From contig JBAOIA010000012.1 of NCBI GenBank assembly GCA_037045145.1, forward strand, positions 744,001 to 808,000: DNA of 64,000 bases, given 5' to 3'. Under the pieces are notes generated by a model. The model was not told where the DNA came from. It saw only the letters and a list, made by a program, of their open reading frames with translations, and ran no database searches. Source of the stretch: Bacteroidia bacterium (GTDB lineage Bacteria > Bacteroidota > Bacteroidia > AKYH767-A > OLB10). Shown one piece after another: positions 19,521 through 28,885 of the stretch; the stretch's first letter is position 1, and the number at the start of each line of letters is the position of its first letter. A program made the translations under genes and the position numbers.

Positions 19521-22500
19521 ATGCAAAACTTTACTTTAAGTAAATTAGCCATGCTAATCATTGCAGTGTTGCTCTATGGGCAATCAACTGCCGGAAATAA
19601 CTATTGGAAACCTGTTGAGAAGGTTTCTTTATCCGGACTGGAAAAAATGAATCGAAACACCATACCGTCAAATGCATACTATTATGAATTAAACTTGCAG
19701 CAACTGAAAAGTTTATTGCAGCAAGCACCAAATCGCGGTCAGCAATCAAACCTGATAATTGAATTCCCTGATGCTTATGGGAAAATGCAATCCTTCAAAG
19801 TTTATGCTTCACCTATAATGCCTGAAGTACTTTCAAACAAGTATCCAATGATTAAAACATATTGTGCACAAGGTATTGATGACCCTACTGCAACAATGCG
19901 TTTCAGTGTTACACAGTTTGGTTTGCATGGCATGATATTATCGGGAACTAATCCAACAAATTATATTGACACCTATACCAAGGATATAAATTACTACATC
20001 GTTTATGACAAAGCTTCTTTAGCCGGCAATGCTCGCAATTTTGAATGCCTAACCGATGAAGATGCAGAGTTACCAAGCATGACAAATTCTGTGGCTGGCA
20101 TTAACAACAATACCGATGATCAGCTATTGAGAACTTACAGACTTGCATTGACTTGCACCGCTGAGTATGGAAATATTTTCGCCACCACTCCAGGTAATGA
20201 AAAAGCCGACATTTTTGCACAGATGACGATCACCATGAATCGTGTAAATGGTGTTTACGAACGCGACCTTGCAATTACAATGGAATTTGTTCCAAACAAT
20301 GACACTTTGATTTATTATGGAAACACCGCACAAGATCCATGGTCTAATGAATGGAATACAAAGACAGCTCAGGTTTGTGATCAATACATTGGAGTAAACA
20401 ATTACGACATCGGACATAACTTTAATACCACAGGTGGTGGCAATGCAGGATGTATTGCCTGTGTTTGTTTAAGCTCTTCACAAAGCGGTACACATAAAGG
20501 TCGTGGCATGACTGGAAGTGCCAACCCAACAGGCGACCCTTTTGACATTGATTATGTAGCCCATGAAATGGGGCATCAGTATGGTGGCTATCATATTATG
20601 AACACCTGCAGCCGAAGTGGTAGCGGCAACACAGAAGTAGAACCCTGCAGTGGCAGCTCCATCATGGGCTATGCAGGTATTTGCTCTGTAAACATACAAC
20701 CACATAGTGATGATGATTTCAACTACGTTAATGTAAGAGATATTTCTGCCAATGTACAAACCGGTAGCAGCACTTGCGCAGTAACTACCGCTTTAACCAA
20801 CAACCCACCTACTGCCAGTGCCGGTGCTGATTATACCATTCCCAAAGGCACAGCTTTTGTTTTAGAAGGATCTGCTACTGATGCTGATGGTATGGCATCA
20901 TTAACATACAACTGGTGTCAGAACGACCCTGCACAGGCACCATCAAACAGTAGCCCACAATCAACATGGGCGGTAGGACCTTTGTCACGAGCAATAAAAC
21001 CCGGAACATCTCCTAACCGTTATATGCCCAATCTGAGAAGTGTTGTACTTAAAAACTTATATCCTACATGGGAAAAAACTCCCGATGTAGCCAGAACTTT
21101 AAACTACTCTTTTATTGTTAGAGATAACGATGTGAATGGTGGACAAACAGCCTCGGATCTAATGCAAGTAACTGTTGCTAACTCAGGGCCATTTGTTGTT
21201 ACTTCACAAAACACACCTACAAACTGGAATGCAGGTGCTTCAGAAACTGTAACCTGGAATGTTGCAGGAACAGATGCTGCTCCGGTTAATTCACCATTCG
21301 TAAATATTTTTCTTTCTCTCGACAGCGGATTCACTTACCCATATACACTTGCAACCAACGTACCTAATAACGGCAGTGCCAATGTTGTAGTACCAGCAGG
21401 TGCTGCTTCGCAATGGGGACGTGTGATGGTTCGTGGTGCAGGCAATATTTTTTATGCACTAAACGGAAGCTATATCAACATTCAGGCATCAGAATTTGTG
21501 ATGAACATGAGTAATTCAACACAAAGTGTTTGTCCTCCAAATGACATTACTTATAATTTTATGTATAACACTTTTCTGGCATTCAATGAAACTACTGTAT
21601 TTTCTATATCTGGACTTCCTGCCGGTGCAACTGGAACATTTACTCCTGCCACAGCAGTAAATGACAGTACTCCTGTACAATTGCTGATTACAGGATTAAC
21701 TCCTTCTATGACCGGAACATATAATCTTACTATTACAGGAACTTCTCCATCTGTAACAAAGTCAACCTCTGTTACACTTGATATTTTAGACGTAAACTTA
21801 CCTGCCGCAACATTAACACTGCCTGCTGATGGAAGCAGTGGCATCGCTTCTGTTGCAACTTTAACCTGGCAAGCTGCTTTAAGCCCGGGAACACTGTTTG
21901 ATATTGAAGTTGCCACAGATTCATTGTTTACGAATGTAATTGCTTCTGCAACCGGCATCAGCACAAACACTTTTACTACTAACCCGTTGCTATCAAGTAC
22001 AACCTACTATTGGCATGTGAAGTCGTATAATTCATGCTTTGCAAATAGCTTCAGCGCCTCATGGTCATTTACAACCAACAATTGCTCGAATTTAGCAAGT
22101 GCAAATGTTCCTGTTGTTATTCCGTCAAGTGGTGCTCCTACAGTTACTTCAACATTAAACATTGCTTCAGCAGGAACTATTACGGATGTCAATGTAGTTG
22201 GTCTTACCGGTACGCACACATGGATTAGTGACCTTACAATAAGTATTAAAAGTCCACAAAACACAACGGTAACATTGTTTGATCAGATTTGTGGTAATGA
22301 AAATGACTTTGATTGTAATTTTGATGATGCCGCAGCACCCGGTGCGCTCCCTTGTCCCCCTGTAGGTGGTGGCACTTATAAAGCCGTTACACCGCTGAGT
22401 GTATTCAATGGACAACAAGCAGCAGGCAACTGGACATTAACAATAACCGACCATTTTAATTCCGATGGTGGCTCATTGAATGGCTGGGGGCTTGAAATCT

Positions 22501-22781
22501 GCACCACTACACCAACAGGAATTGAAACCCATCTTGTTTCTACTGCTATGATTCTTTATCCTAATCCTGTAAAAGAATTATTAAACATGAATGTTGCAGG
22601 TCAAAAAGGAGAGTATATTTTGATAGAGATTAAAAATATTGCAGGACAGGTGATAAAAGCTATCCATGTTCTTGCAAATACAAAAGTTTCTGTTGATGTT
22701 CAAGACCTATCAGCAGGCATGTATTTTGTTACAGCCACTGGCAGTCATGTAGAAACACAGCGCTTCATAAAAGCAAAGTAA
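19521..22781 (+). CDS. Secreted metzincin zinc protease with P-domain and T9SS tail
   Basis: The 1086-residue protein has a signal peptide (ending QSTAG) and a propeptide-like region (about 30-190). A reprolysin-like catalytic domain follows (about 200-420). The zinc motif HEMGHQYGGYH is at residues 348-358 (His348, Glu349, His352, His358) and the Met-turn is SSIMGYAGIC. Next come Ig/FN3-like domains (about 430-865), one with the TPASPxxG-type pattern TLPADGSSGIASVATLTW. A proprotein-convertase P-domain (about 868-1010) and a T9SS type A sorting tail (YPNPVKELLNMNV to QRFIKAK) close the protein. It should digest extracellular protein and be exported by the T9SS. A perfect terminator follows. 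Confidence 0.95.
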   Translation: MQNFTLSKLAMLIIAVLLYGQSTAGNNYWKPVEKVSLSGLEKMNRNTIPSNAYYYELNLQQLKSLLQQAPNRGQQSNLIIEFPDAYGKMQSFKVYASPIMPEVLSNKYPMIKTYCAQGIDDPTATMRFSVTQFGLHGMILSGTNPTNYIDTYTKDINYYIVYDKASLAGNARNFECLTDEDAELPSMTNSVAGINNNTDDQLLRTYRLALTCTAEYGNIFATTPGNEKADIFAQMTITMNRVNGVYERDLAITMEFVPNNDTLIYYGNTAQDPWSNEWNTKTAQVCDQYIGVNNYDIGHNFNTTGGGNAGCIACVCLSSSQSGTHKGRGMTGSANPTGDPFDIDYVAHEMGHQYGGYHIMNTCSRSGSGNTEVEPCSGSSIMGYAGICSVNIQPHSDDDFNYVNVRDISANVQTGSSTCAVTTALTNNPPTASAGADYTIPKGTAFVLEGSATDADGMASLTYNWCQNDPAQAPSNSSPQSTWAVGPLSRAIKPGTSPNRYMPNLRSVVLKNLYPTWEKTPDVARTLNYSFIVRDNDVNGGQTASDLMQVTVANSGPFVVTSQNTPTNWNAGASETVTWNVAGTDAAPVNSPFVNIFLSLDSGFTYPYTLATNVPNNGSANVVVPAGAASQWGRVMVRGAGNIFYALNGSYINIQASEFVMNMSNSTQSVCPPNDITYNFMYNTFLAFNETTVFSISGLPAGATGTFTPATAVNDSTPVQLLITGLTPSMTGTYNLTITGTSPSVTKSTSVTLDILDVNLPAATLTLPADGSSGIASVATLTWQAALSPGTLFDIEVATDSLFTNVIASATGISTNTFTTNPLLSSTTYYWHVKSYNSCFANSFSASWSFTTNNCSNLASANVPVVIPSSGAPTVTSTLNIASAGTITDVNVVGLTGTHTWISDLTISIKSPQNTTVTLFDQICGNENDFDCNFDDAAAPGALPCPPVGGGTYKAVTPLSVFNGQQAAGNWTLTITDHFNSDGGSLNGWGLEICTTTPTGIETHLVSTAMILYPNPVKELLNMNVAGQKGEYILIEIKNIAGQVIKAIHVLANTKVSVDVQDLSAGMYFVTATGSHVETQRFIKAK

Positions 22782-22797
22782 TTTTCCCATATAAGCT

Positions 22798-22832
22798 AAA
22801 AGCCTTAATGTCCCCGATGTTAAGGCTTTTTT
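22798..22832 (+). terminator. Intrinsic terminator after the metzincin protease gene
   Basis: A perfect 11-bp stem AAAAGCCTTAA/TTAAGGCTTTT (22798-22808 with 22820-22830) has an 11-nt loop and a T run on the 3' side. Confidence 0.88.
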
Positions 22833-22871
22833 ATGCCTGAAAAACAACAGCATTATTCCTTTACAAACTAT

Positions 22872-22879
22872 TACATTTG
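22872..22879 (+). promoter_or_regulatory. Promoter -7 box for the yfhO-type gene
   Basis: TACATTTG matches TAnnTTTG, 17 bp upstream of the ATG at 22897. Confidence 0.6.
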
Positions 22880-22896
22880 CCCAATAAAGAAATAGT

Positions 22897-24795
22897 ATGC
22901 AGATAAACTTCAAGAAGTTAATCCCTCACGGCATAGCCATCGTAATTTTTTTACTCTTAACAGCCGTTTATTTTTTACCTTTATTCGAAGGTAAGGGACT
23001 GAGTCAACATGATATCGCTCAATGGACAGGGATGAGCAAAGAACTAACTGATTTCCGAGATAAATATCATGTTGAACCTTTATGGACAAATGCTATGTTT
23101 AGCGGAATGCCCGCCTATCAGATTTCAACTTTGTATCCGGCTAATCTGATTCAATATGTCAATGACCTTTTATTTTTCTTTTTACCTTCTCCTGCCTCCT
23201 ATGTATTTCTTGCTCTATTAAGTTTTTATATTCTGATGCTGGTGCTGAAGTTTGATTACAGGATGGGAATTGCAGGTGCCATTGCTTTTGCCTTTTCAAG
23301 TTACAATTTTGTAATCATTGCCGCAGGACACAATTCTAAAGCTCATGCCATTGCCTTGATACCTTTGGTATTTGCATGTATCATCCTTACATTTAGAGGG
23401 AGGCTTTGGTTTGGTGGTGCCATGACAGCAATGGCACTTGCCTTGCAACTTTATGCCAATCACCTTCAGATAACCTATTATCTGATGATTGCAATTTTAG
23501 TCATGACCATTGCATATTTCATTGATGCCGTCATGAAAAAAGAGTTAGGTGGCTTTATGAAAAGTGCCACCGTACTGGCCATTGCAGCAGTGATAGGCAT
23601 TTTACCAAATTATACCAGTCTGGCTGCAACTTATGAGTATGGAAAATATTCCACTCGTGGACCCAGTGAGCTTACTTCTAAAAAAGAATCATCAGGCCTC
23701 GATAAAGATTATGCATTCAGCTACAGCTATGGTATCAGTGAGACATTCACACTCATCATTCCACGTTTTCATGGTGGAGCATCTGTCAGTCCGCTGGATG
23801 AAAATTCTGCCACCTACAAGGCATTAACAAGCAATGGTGTGCCTGTTCAACAAGCAAAAAGTTTTATTCAGGCAGTGCCACTCTATTTCGGTAATATGCT
23901 TTCAACATCAGGCCCTCCTTATGCAGGTGCAATTGTTTGCTTTCTTTTTGTTGCGGGTTTTATGCTTATAAAAGGAAAAGAAAAATGGTGGCTGCTGGTG
24001 GCAACAATACTATCATTTATGCTTTCGTGGGGTGAAAATTTTCTTTCTTTCAATGAGTTGTTCTTTTATCACTTTCCCGGATACAATAAATTCAGAGCTG
24101 TGAGTATGATACTAACCATTGCCCAGTTCACAATGCCATTGCTCGCTCTTCTTGCAATGAAAGAAATATTTGATGGTAAAACCAACAAGAACGATATATT
24201 AAAGTCACTCAAAATAGCATTTTATATTACCGGTGGATTTTGTTTGCTATTTACCTTACTTCCCGGTATGTTTAATGACTTTAGCTCGCAAGCAGATGAA
24301 CAACTGAAACAATATGACTGGCTGATTACTGCCATCAAACAAGACCGCGAAAGTGCCGTGAGAATGGATGCATTACGCTCGTTATTTTTTATTGCTGCCA
24401 CTTTTGGTGTACTATGGTTTATGTTAAAAGATAAAATAAAAACAAACGTTGCAGTAATTACTATTGCCATTCTTTTTATTGTTGACTTATGGCCTGTTGG
24501 AAAACGCTACCTCAATGACAACAATTTTGTGGCAAAAAGTAAAACACAAAAACCTTTTGAACCCACTGCTGCAGATACACAAATTTTGCAGGATACTACA
24601 CCCGGATTCAGAGTACTGAACACAACAGTAAATGCATTCAGCGATGCCTCTACCTCCTATTTTCATCGCAGCATAGGTGGCTATCATGGCGCTAAATTAA
24701 AACGCTATCAGGAACTGATTGAAAATTGTATTTCAAAAAATAACATGAGTGTGCTTGACATGCTCAACACCAAATATCTTATTGTAAGCGGATAA
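22897..24795 (+). CDS. YfhO family membrane protein, N-terminal part of a broken gene
   Basis: The 632-residue open frame covers the membrane part of a YfhO-type protein. It has about 12 predicted membrane segments, and an early periplasmic loop with DIAQWTGMSKELTDF and FSGMPAYQIS, typical of the Bacteroidota branch. A soluble part from about residue 530 runs to NTKYLIVSG. YfhO proteins are GT-C-like membrane proteins linked to glycosylation of envelope polymers. The frame stops at TAA 24793-24795, but recognisable YfhO sequence continues downstream for another 170 codons, so this is a premature end. The full gene would run to 25317 (about 806 residues). See the next entry for the lesions. 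Confidence 0.85.
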   Translation: MQINFKKLIPHGIAIVIFLLLTAVYFLPLFEGKGLSQHDIAQWTGMSKELTDFRDKYHVEPLWTNAMFSGMPAYQISTLYPANLIQYVNDLLFFFLPSPASYVFLALLSFYILMLVLKFDYRMGIAGAIAFAFSSYNFVIIAAGHNSKAHAIALIPLVFACIILTFRGRLWFGGAMTAMALALQLYANHLQITYYLMIAILVMTIAYFIDAVMKKELGGFMKSATVLAIAAVIGILPNYTSLAATYEYGKYSTRGPSELTSKKESSGLDKDYAFSYSYGISETFTLIIPRFHGGASVSPLDENSATYKALTSNGVPVQQAKSFIQAVPLYFGNMLSTSGPPYAGAIVCFLFVAGFMLIKGKEKWWLLVATILSFMLSWGENFLSFNELFFYHFPGYNKFRAVSMILTIAQFTMPLLALLAMKEIFDGKTNKNDILKSLKIAFYITGGFCLLFTLLPGMFNDFSSQADEQLKQYDWLITAIKQDRESAVRMDALRSLFFIAATFGVLWFMLKDKIKTNVAVITIAILFIVDLWPVGKRYLNDNNFVAKSKTQKPFEPTAADTQILQDTTPGFRVLNTTVNAFSDASTSYFHRSIGGYHGAKLKRYQELIENCISKNNMSVLDMLNTKYLIVSG

Positions 24796-25317
24796 AGGAC
24801 AAACAGCCTGCAGGCACAACTTAATCCCGGTGCAATTGGTGCTGCCTGGTTTGTTGATACTGTAAAAATGTTGCAAATGCCGATGCAGAAATAGCTGCAT
24901 TGGAAAATTTCAATCCACGAACTATTGCCTTCGTTGACGAGCGATTTGAAAATACATTAAAATCATTTGCACCTCAACATGACTCTACGGCTACCATTAA
25001 AATTAACTTCTATTGTATGTAATGACTTGGTTTATGAAACGCAGACGGCATTGCCGCAGTTCTGTGTATTTTCAGAAATTTATTACGATAAAGGATGGAA
25101 TGCTTACATTGACGGGCAAAAAGCTGACTATGTGCGGGCAAACTATGTGCTGCGCGCCATGGCAGTACCGGCAGGAAAGCATAAAATAGAATTTAAGTTT
25201 GAACCTGAAGTTTACTTTACAGGAGAAAAAATTTCACTTGCAGGGTCAATTGTTCTTCTGTTGCTCTTTGCAGCAGGTGCATGGATTGAAGTAAAATCAG
25301 GAACCGATAAGAAATAA
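24796..25317 (+). pseudogene. YfhO 3' part, separated by a stop and two frameshifts
   Basis: After the TAA the same frame continues with NSLQAQLNPGAIGAAWFVD. At GTAAAAATG (about 24864-24872) the YfhO reading moves to another frame, where NVANADAEIAALENFNP and AFVDERFENTLKSF are found. At ATTAAAATTAAC (about 24997-25008) it returns to the first frame, giving LTSIVCNDLVYETQTALPQ, FSEIYYDKGWNAYIDG and a final membrane segment to stop 25317. The first shift fits one missing A in an A run and the second one extra A. The stop could be one substitution in AAA. Either the gene is dead or there are base-call errors in this 200-bp stretch. The ORF 24967-25317 covers the intact end. Confidence 0.85.
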
Positions 25318-25329
25318 CAGTTCATTGCC

Positions 25330-26634
25330 TTGAAAAAAGTATTAATCATCACTTATTACTGGCCACCTAGTGGTGGTGCAGGTGTGCAGCGATGGTTAAA
25401 ATTCTCAAAATACCTTAGTGAATTTGGTTGGGAGCCTGTAGTGTTTACCGTTGCTAATGGCGAATTTCCGGAACAAGACAATTCCTTGTTAAAAGACATT
25501 CCAAAAAATCTGGAAGTTATTAAAGTACCCATCAAAGAGCCTTATGTAATTTATAAACTGCTGACAGGTCGTAAAAAAAACGAGAAGATTCATGCAGGAT
25601 TTCTGACAGAAAAGAAAAAGAAAAGCTTTCTTCAGGATTTTGCCGTGTGGGTGCGAGGCAACTTTTTTATTCCAGATGCAAGGATGTTATGGATCAAACC
25701 TTCGGTGAAGGCATTGCAGCAGTGGTTAAATACCAATACCGTTGATGCCATTGCCAGCACAGGCCCTCCCCACACCTGCCATCTGATAGCCATGCAGCTA
25801 ATAGACAAAACGGGATTGCCTTGGTTAGCAGATTTCCGTGACCCATGGACCAATATTGATTTTTACAAAGATTTAAAACTAACACGCTGGGCAGACAAAA
25901 AACATCACCGCCTGGAAAAAGCTGTAGTAACTACAGCCGATGCCGTTGTCACCGTAGGAAAGACCATGCAAGAGGAGTTTGCAACTCAGTTTAGCAGAAA
26001 GATTGAATGTATTACCAACGGCTACGATGATGATGATGTTGTAGCTGCTGCACTGTCAACAGATAAACAATTCAGCATTGCCCATGTAGGCACTATGGTA
26101 AAAACACGAAACCCTGAAAGCTTATGGAAAGCCTTACAACAGCTTTTAATAGAAGAGCCTTCTTTAAAGGATCACCTTCAGATAAAGTTAGTCGGTAAAG
26201 TAGATACTTTAGTAAATAGCGCAATAGAAAATGCCGGCTTACTGCAATTTGTTTATCGCATAGACTACATTCCTCATGATGAGGTAGTGCGCATACAACA
26301 ACAATCACAAGTACTACTACTTGTGGTCAACAACACTCCCAATGCCAAAGGTGTGGTGACCGGAAAACTTTTTGAATATATAGCTGCTAAACGACCTATA
26401 TTGTGCATTGGCCCCACAGATGGCGATGCAGCAAAAATTATTGTTGAAACACAAAGTGGACATTGTGCAGCTTATGATGATGTCGCCAGTATAAAAACTA
26501 TACTCAAAGATTATTTCAATAAATTTTTGAAAAGCGAACTTAAATCCGATGCAAAAAACATTGAAGCTTTTTGCCGTAGAAATTTAACAGAGAAACTGTC
26601 TGTGGTGTTAAACAACATTACTCAAAACAAATAA
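25330..26634 (+). CDS. GT4-like glycosyltransferase
   Basis: The 434-residue protein starts at TTG 25330 (MKKVLIITYYWPPSGGAGVQ), the usual start of this Bacteroidota GT-B family. It has an N-terminal acceptor domain with SGGAGVQRW near residue 14, the linker ADFRDPWTN, ADAVVTVGKTMQEEF, and a C-terminal donor-binding domain with HVGTMVKTRNPESLWKAL and GVVTGKLFEYIAAKRPILCIG, where the Glu of the E-x7-E region would bind the sugar nucleotide. It likely transfers a sugar in envelope or exopolysaccharide synthesis. It lies 12 bp after the broken YfhO gene, so both probably share a transcript. It converges on the last A gene with a 4-bp gap. Confidence 0.9.
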   Translation: MKKVLIITYYWPPSGGAGVQRWLKFSKYLSEFGWEPVVFTVANGEFPEQDNSLLKDIPKNLEVIKVPIKEPYVIYKLLTGRKKNEKIHAGFLTEKKKKSFLQDFAVWVRGNFFIPDARMLWIKPSVKALQQWLNTNTVDAIASTGPPHTCHLIAMQLIDKTGLPWLADFRDPWTNIDFYKDLKLTRWADKKHHRLEKAVVTTADAVVTVGKTMQEEFATQFSRKIECITNGYDDDDVVAAALSTDKQFSIAHVGTMVKTRNPESLWKALQQLLIEEPSLKDHLQIKLVGKVDTLVNSAIENAGLLQFVYRIDYIPHDEVVRIQQQSQVLLLVVNNTPNAKGVVTGKLFEYIAAKRPILCIGPTDGDAAKIIVETQSGHCAAYDDVASIKTILKDYFNKFLKSELKSDAKNIEAFCRRNLTEKLSVVLNNITQNK

Positions 26635-26638
26635 TATT

Positions 26639-28885
26639 TCAATGCTGCACCATAAATTTCAGTGTTTCTGTTTTTCCGTGGTGTATTACCTTTGCCATAT
26701 ACATGCCATCAGGCTCATGACTGAAATCCGGTGTATGTAATGTGCTGTTAAAGTTTGTCTGATCATAAACAATTCGCCCATAAACATCCAGTATTATTAC
26801 ACTTGCTGCCTTTAGCGGCATAAAACGGTTATGGAGCTTAACAACATTTGAAGTAGGGTTGGGATAAATACCAAGACCGGGTAGGGTCTCATTTTTCTTT
26901 TGTTGATGCTGTTGGATGTGAGCAGCCATACGTGCAGCATTTGGCAAATTGCATGGCCCTGCCGAACCTCCTGGCGATGTGGGCGTAATGTGAACATTGC
27001 TGCCACTCATGGCATGAAAACCCTCTTTGAGATAAATTACCTCATCTGCCTGCAAGGTAATGTTACTGCCGCTTTGTGCTACGTAATCTTGTTTTGGAAT
27101 ATCCTGATCGGGGTCAACATTGCTGCCTGCATATATTTCGCGAATGGCTTTATAGTGTAGCGGTAGGGTTTGCGTAATATCACCATTTTGCAAATATTGC
27201 ACATCGTTGTAGTTGCGTAGCACAGCACCGCCTAAGGTTTGAATTTTAAAACGCGTGTTGGTTCTGTCGAAGCTGTGGTCTTCTTTGCCATAGTGTGCCG
27301 GATAATCGTCAAACAGCAGGGTGGCACCTTGTTTCACATCAAAGGTGCAGTCAAACAGGCGCACACAATTCTGCACCGTTAGCTTGCTGTTGTTTTCAAG
27401 GTAATAGCGCGAGGCATAAAGATGCTGCGTTGCCGGCAGTGCAGAAAGTGGAAAATTTGTTGCATCGGTTGTGTTTTCTGTGGTTAGGTCTGTCTTAACA
27501 GGCACGTTTCTTAAATCGGTATTGGCATCGCAGCCATTTTCAAGTATTCTTGAGGCAAGGGCTTCTGCCTCGCTGGGATACACGCCACGTATTGTTTTAA
27601 AAGTATAGTCTTGCGGAAACACAAAGTTGCTTGCCGTTATGGTAGCCTCGCTGGGGTTGTATATTTCTTTTTCTGTTGGGTTGATGATGTTTAAATCGGT
27701 GTTTTGGTCTATGAAATAACTGTGACGGATACCAGGTTTGAGGGTTAAATTATTTGAGGTACCTGATGAAGGAGGCTCGTAGCCGGCAAAAAAATCTCCA
27801 TAGCTATCTCTAAGCGGATTGGTATTTAGTGCATAGGGGTTAGGAAAAAGCAAATAGCTATTACTATAAATATCATTGTACATTGCTTGATTTGCAAGTG
27901 TTGAAGTTGGATAATTGTTTTGGTAATACAAATACATATTTTCCGGATTATAATAGTTATAAGTAGGATTAGGGAATATTATACTTGTAGAACATGCTGC
28001 ATCATCAACACCTATTTCAGAAAATGGAAAATAATCCAATGTTCCGTTTGGTAGAATAATATCACTATATGGGTTGGTATATTGATCGTCACCATACAAT
28101 ACCTCAGGAACGAAGATTACATCATAGTCAGTCTGATTAGCTGGTAAATTACAATCCTTAAATGGATAAATTCTCATTTTTCCTCTAGTATTGTCATAGT
28201 AGTAAACTAACGAACTTATAATTGGTGATGTCTTATCCGGACCACAGTGTAAATTTATTGTTAACTTCAAAATTGAATGCGGTAGAATATATCTATCTTG
28301 CCTAAATCCTACGGAAGAAGTAAACCCTGCTGAAACCAAAGTGTTACCAATGATTCCATTAGGAATTCCCATATTTCCGCTAGAATAAACGCCAGAAAAA
28401 TCACGTAGTGGTGTTCGAACGTACAATTTATCATTTGTTGCAGCATTAACATAATCAAAATAACCATTTATGTTATAAACAAAATGCTGACTATCTTCTA
28501 TTGGCATGGACAGACTCCTAGCCTGTGTTGAGCATGGGTCAATAACGTTTGTACAATTACCTGTTTGATAAGCACAATCAATTTGAAAAGGGTAAGAAAC
28601 AGTTTCGTAAGTATAGCTGGCAGAAAACAGCAACGGTTGACCGGTTGCCAATGCCGGATCAATAAACAACTTGTACCACGGTAATTTATATAAACTGATC
28701 TCATACTCACCATTATAATATGGGGAATTAATTGGACCGAGTCTAAAGTTTTTCTGATAACCAGATAAACTATTATTATAATTGAACTCAGATAAATAGG
28801 AGTAGCTTTTATACGGATTTAAAACTTCCTGTGCATTCAACATTGAAGAGAGAAATACTCCTGTAAAAAATAATAAAGCTTTCAT
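26639..28885 (-). CDS. A5: T9SS surface protein, A family, complete copy
   Basis: The 748-residue protein has a signal peptide ending MLNAQ. Its N-terminal half (about 20-383) is specific to this copy but keeps A-family marks: NGEYEISLYKLPWYK, SYPFQIDCAY, LPHSILKLTINLHC, YYYDNTRGKMRIYPF and YDVIFVPE. The C-terminal module (384-748) begins PGIRHSYFIDQNTD and carries coathanger-like repeats (SGSNITLQADEVIYLKEGFH). It ends in a T9SS type A sorting domain (IYPNPTSNVVKLHN to LKFMVQH). The module is nearly identical to that of A2 and A1. The start overlaps B5 as ATGA. The family is not one I recognise; surface exposure is inferred from the sorting tail. Last gene of the array. Confidence 0.88.
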   Translation of the reverse strand: MKALLFFTGVFLSSMLNAQEVLNPYKSYSYLSEFNYNNSLSGYQKNFRLGPINSPYYNGEYEISLYKLPWYKLFIDPALATGQPLLFSASYTYETVSYPFQIDCAYQTGNCTNVIDPCSTQARSLSMPIEDSQHFVYNINGYFDYVNAATNDKLYVRTPLRDFSGVYSSGNMGIPNGIIGNTLVSAGFTSSVGFRQDRYILPHSILKLTINLHCGPDKTSPIISSLVYYYDNTRGKMRIYPFKDCNLPANQTDYDVIFVPEVLYGDDQYTNPYSDIILPNGTLDYFPFSEIGVDDAACSTSIIFPNPTYNYYNPENMYLYYQNNYPTSTLANQAMYNDIYSNSYLLFPNPYALNTNPLRDSYGDFFAGYEPPSSGTSNNLTLKPGIRHSYFIDQNTDLNIINPTEKEIYNPSEATITASNFVFPQDYTFKTIRGVYPSEAEALASRILENGCDANTDLRNVPVKTDLTTENTTDATNFPLSALPATQHLYASRYYLENNSKLTVQNCVRLFDCTFDVKQGATLLFDDYPAHYGKEDHSFDRTNTRFKIQTLGGAVLRNYNDVQYLQNGDITQTLPLHYKAIREIYAGSNVDPDQDIPKQDYVAQSGSNITLQADEVIYLKEGFHAMSGSNVHITPTSPGGSAGPCNLPNAARMAAHIQQHQQKKNETLPGLGIYPNPTSNVVKLHNRFMPLKAASVIILDVYGRIVYDQTNFNSTLHTPDFSHEPDGMYMAKVIHHGKTETLKFMVQH

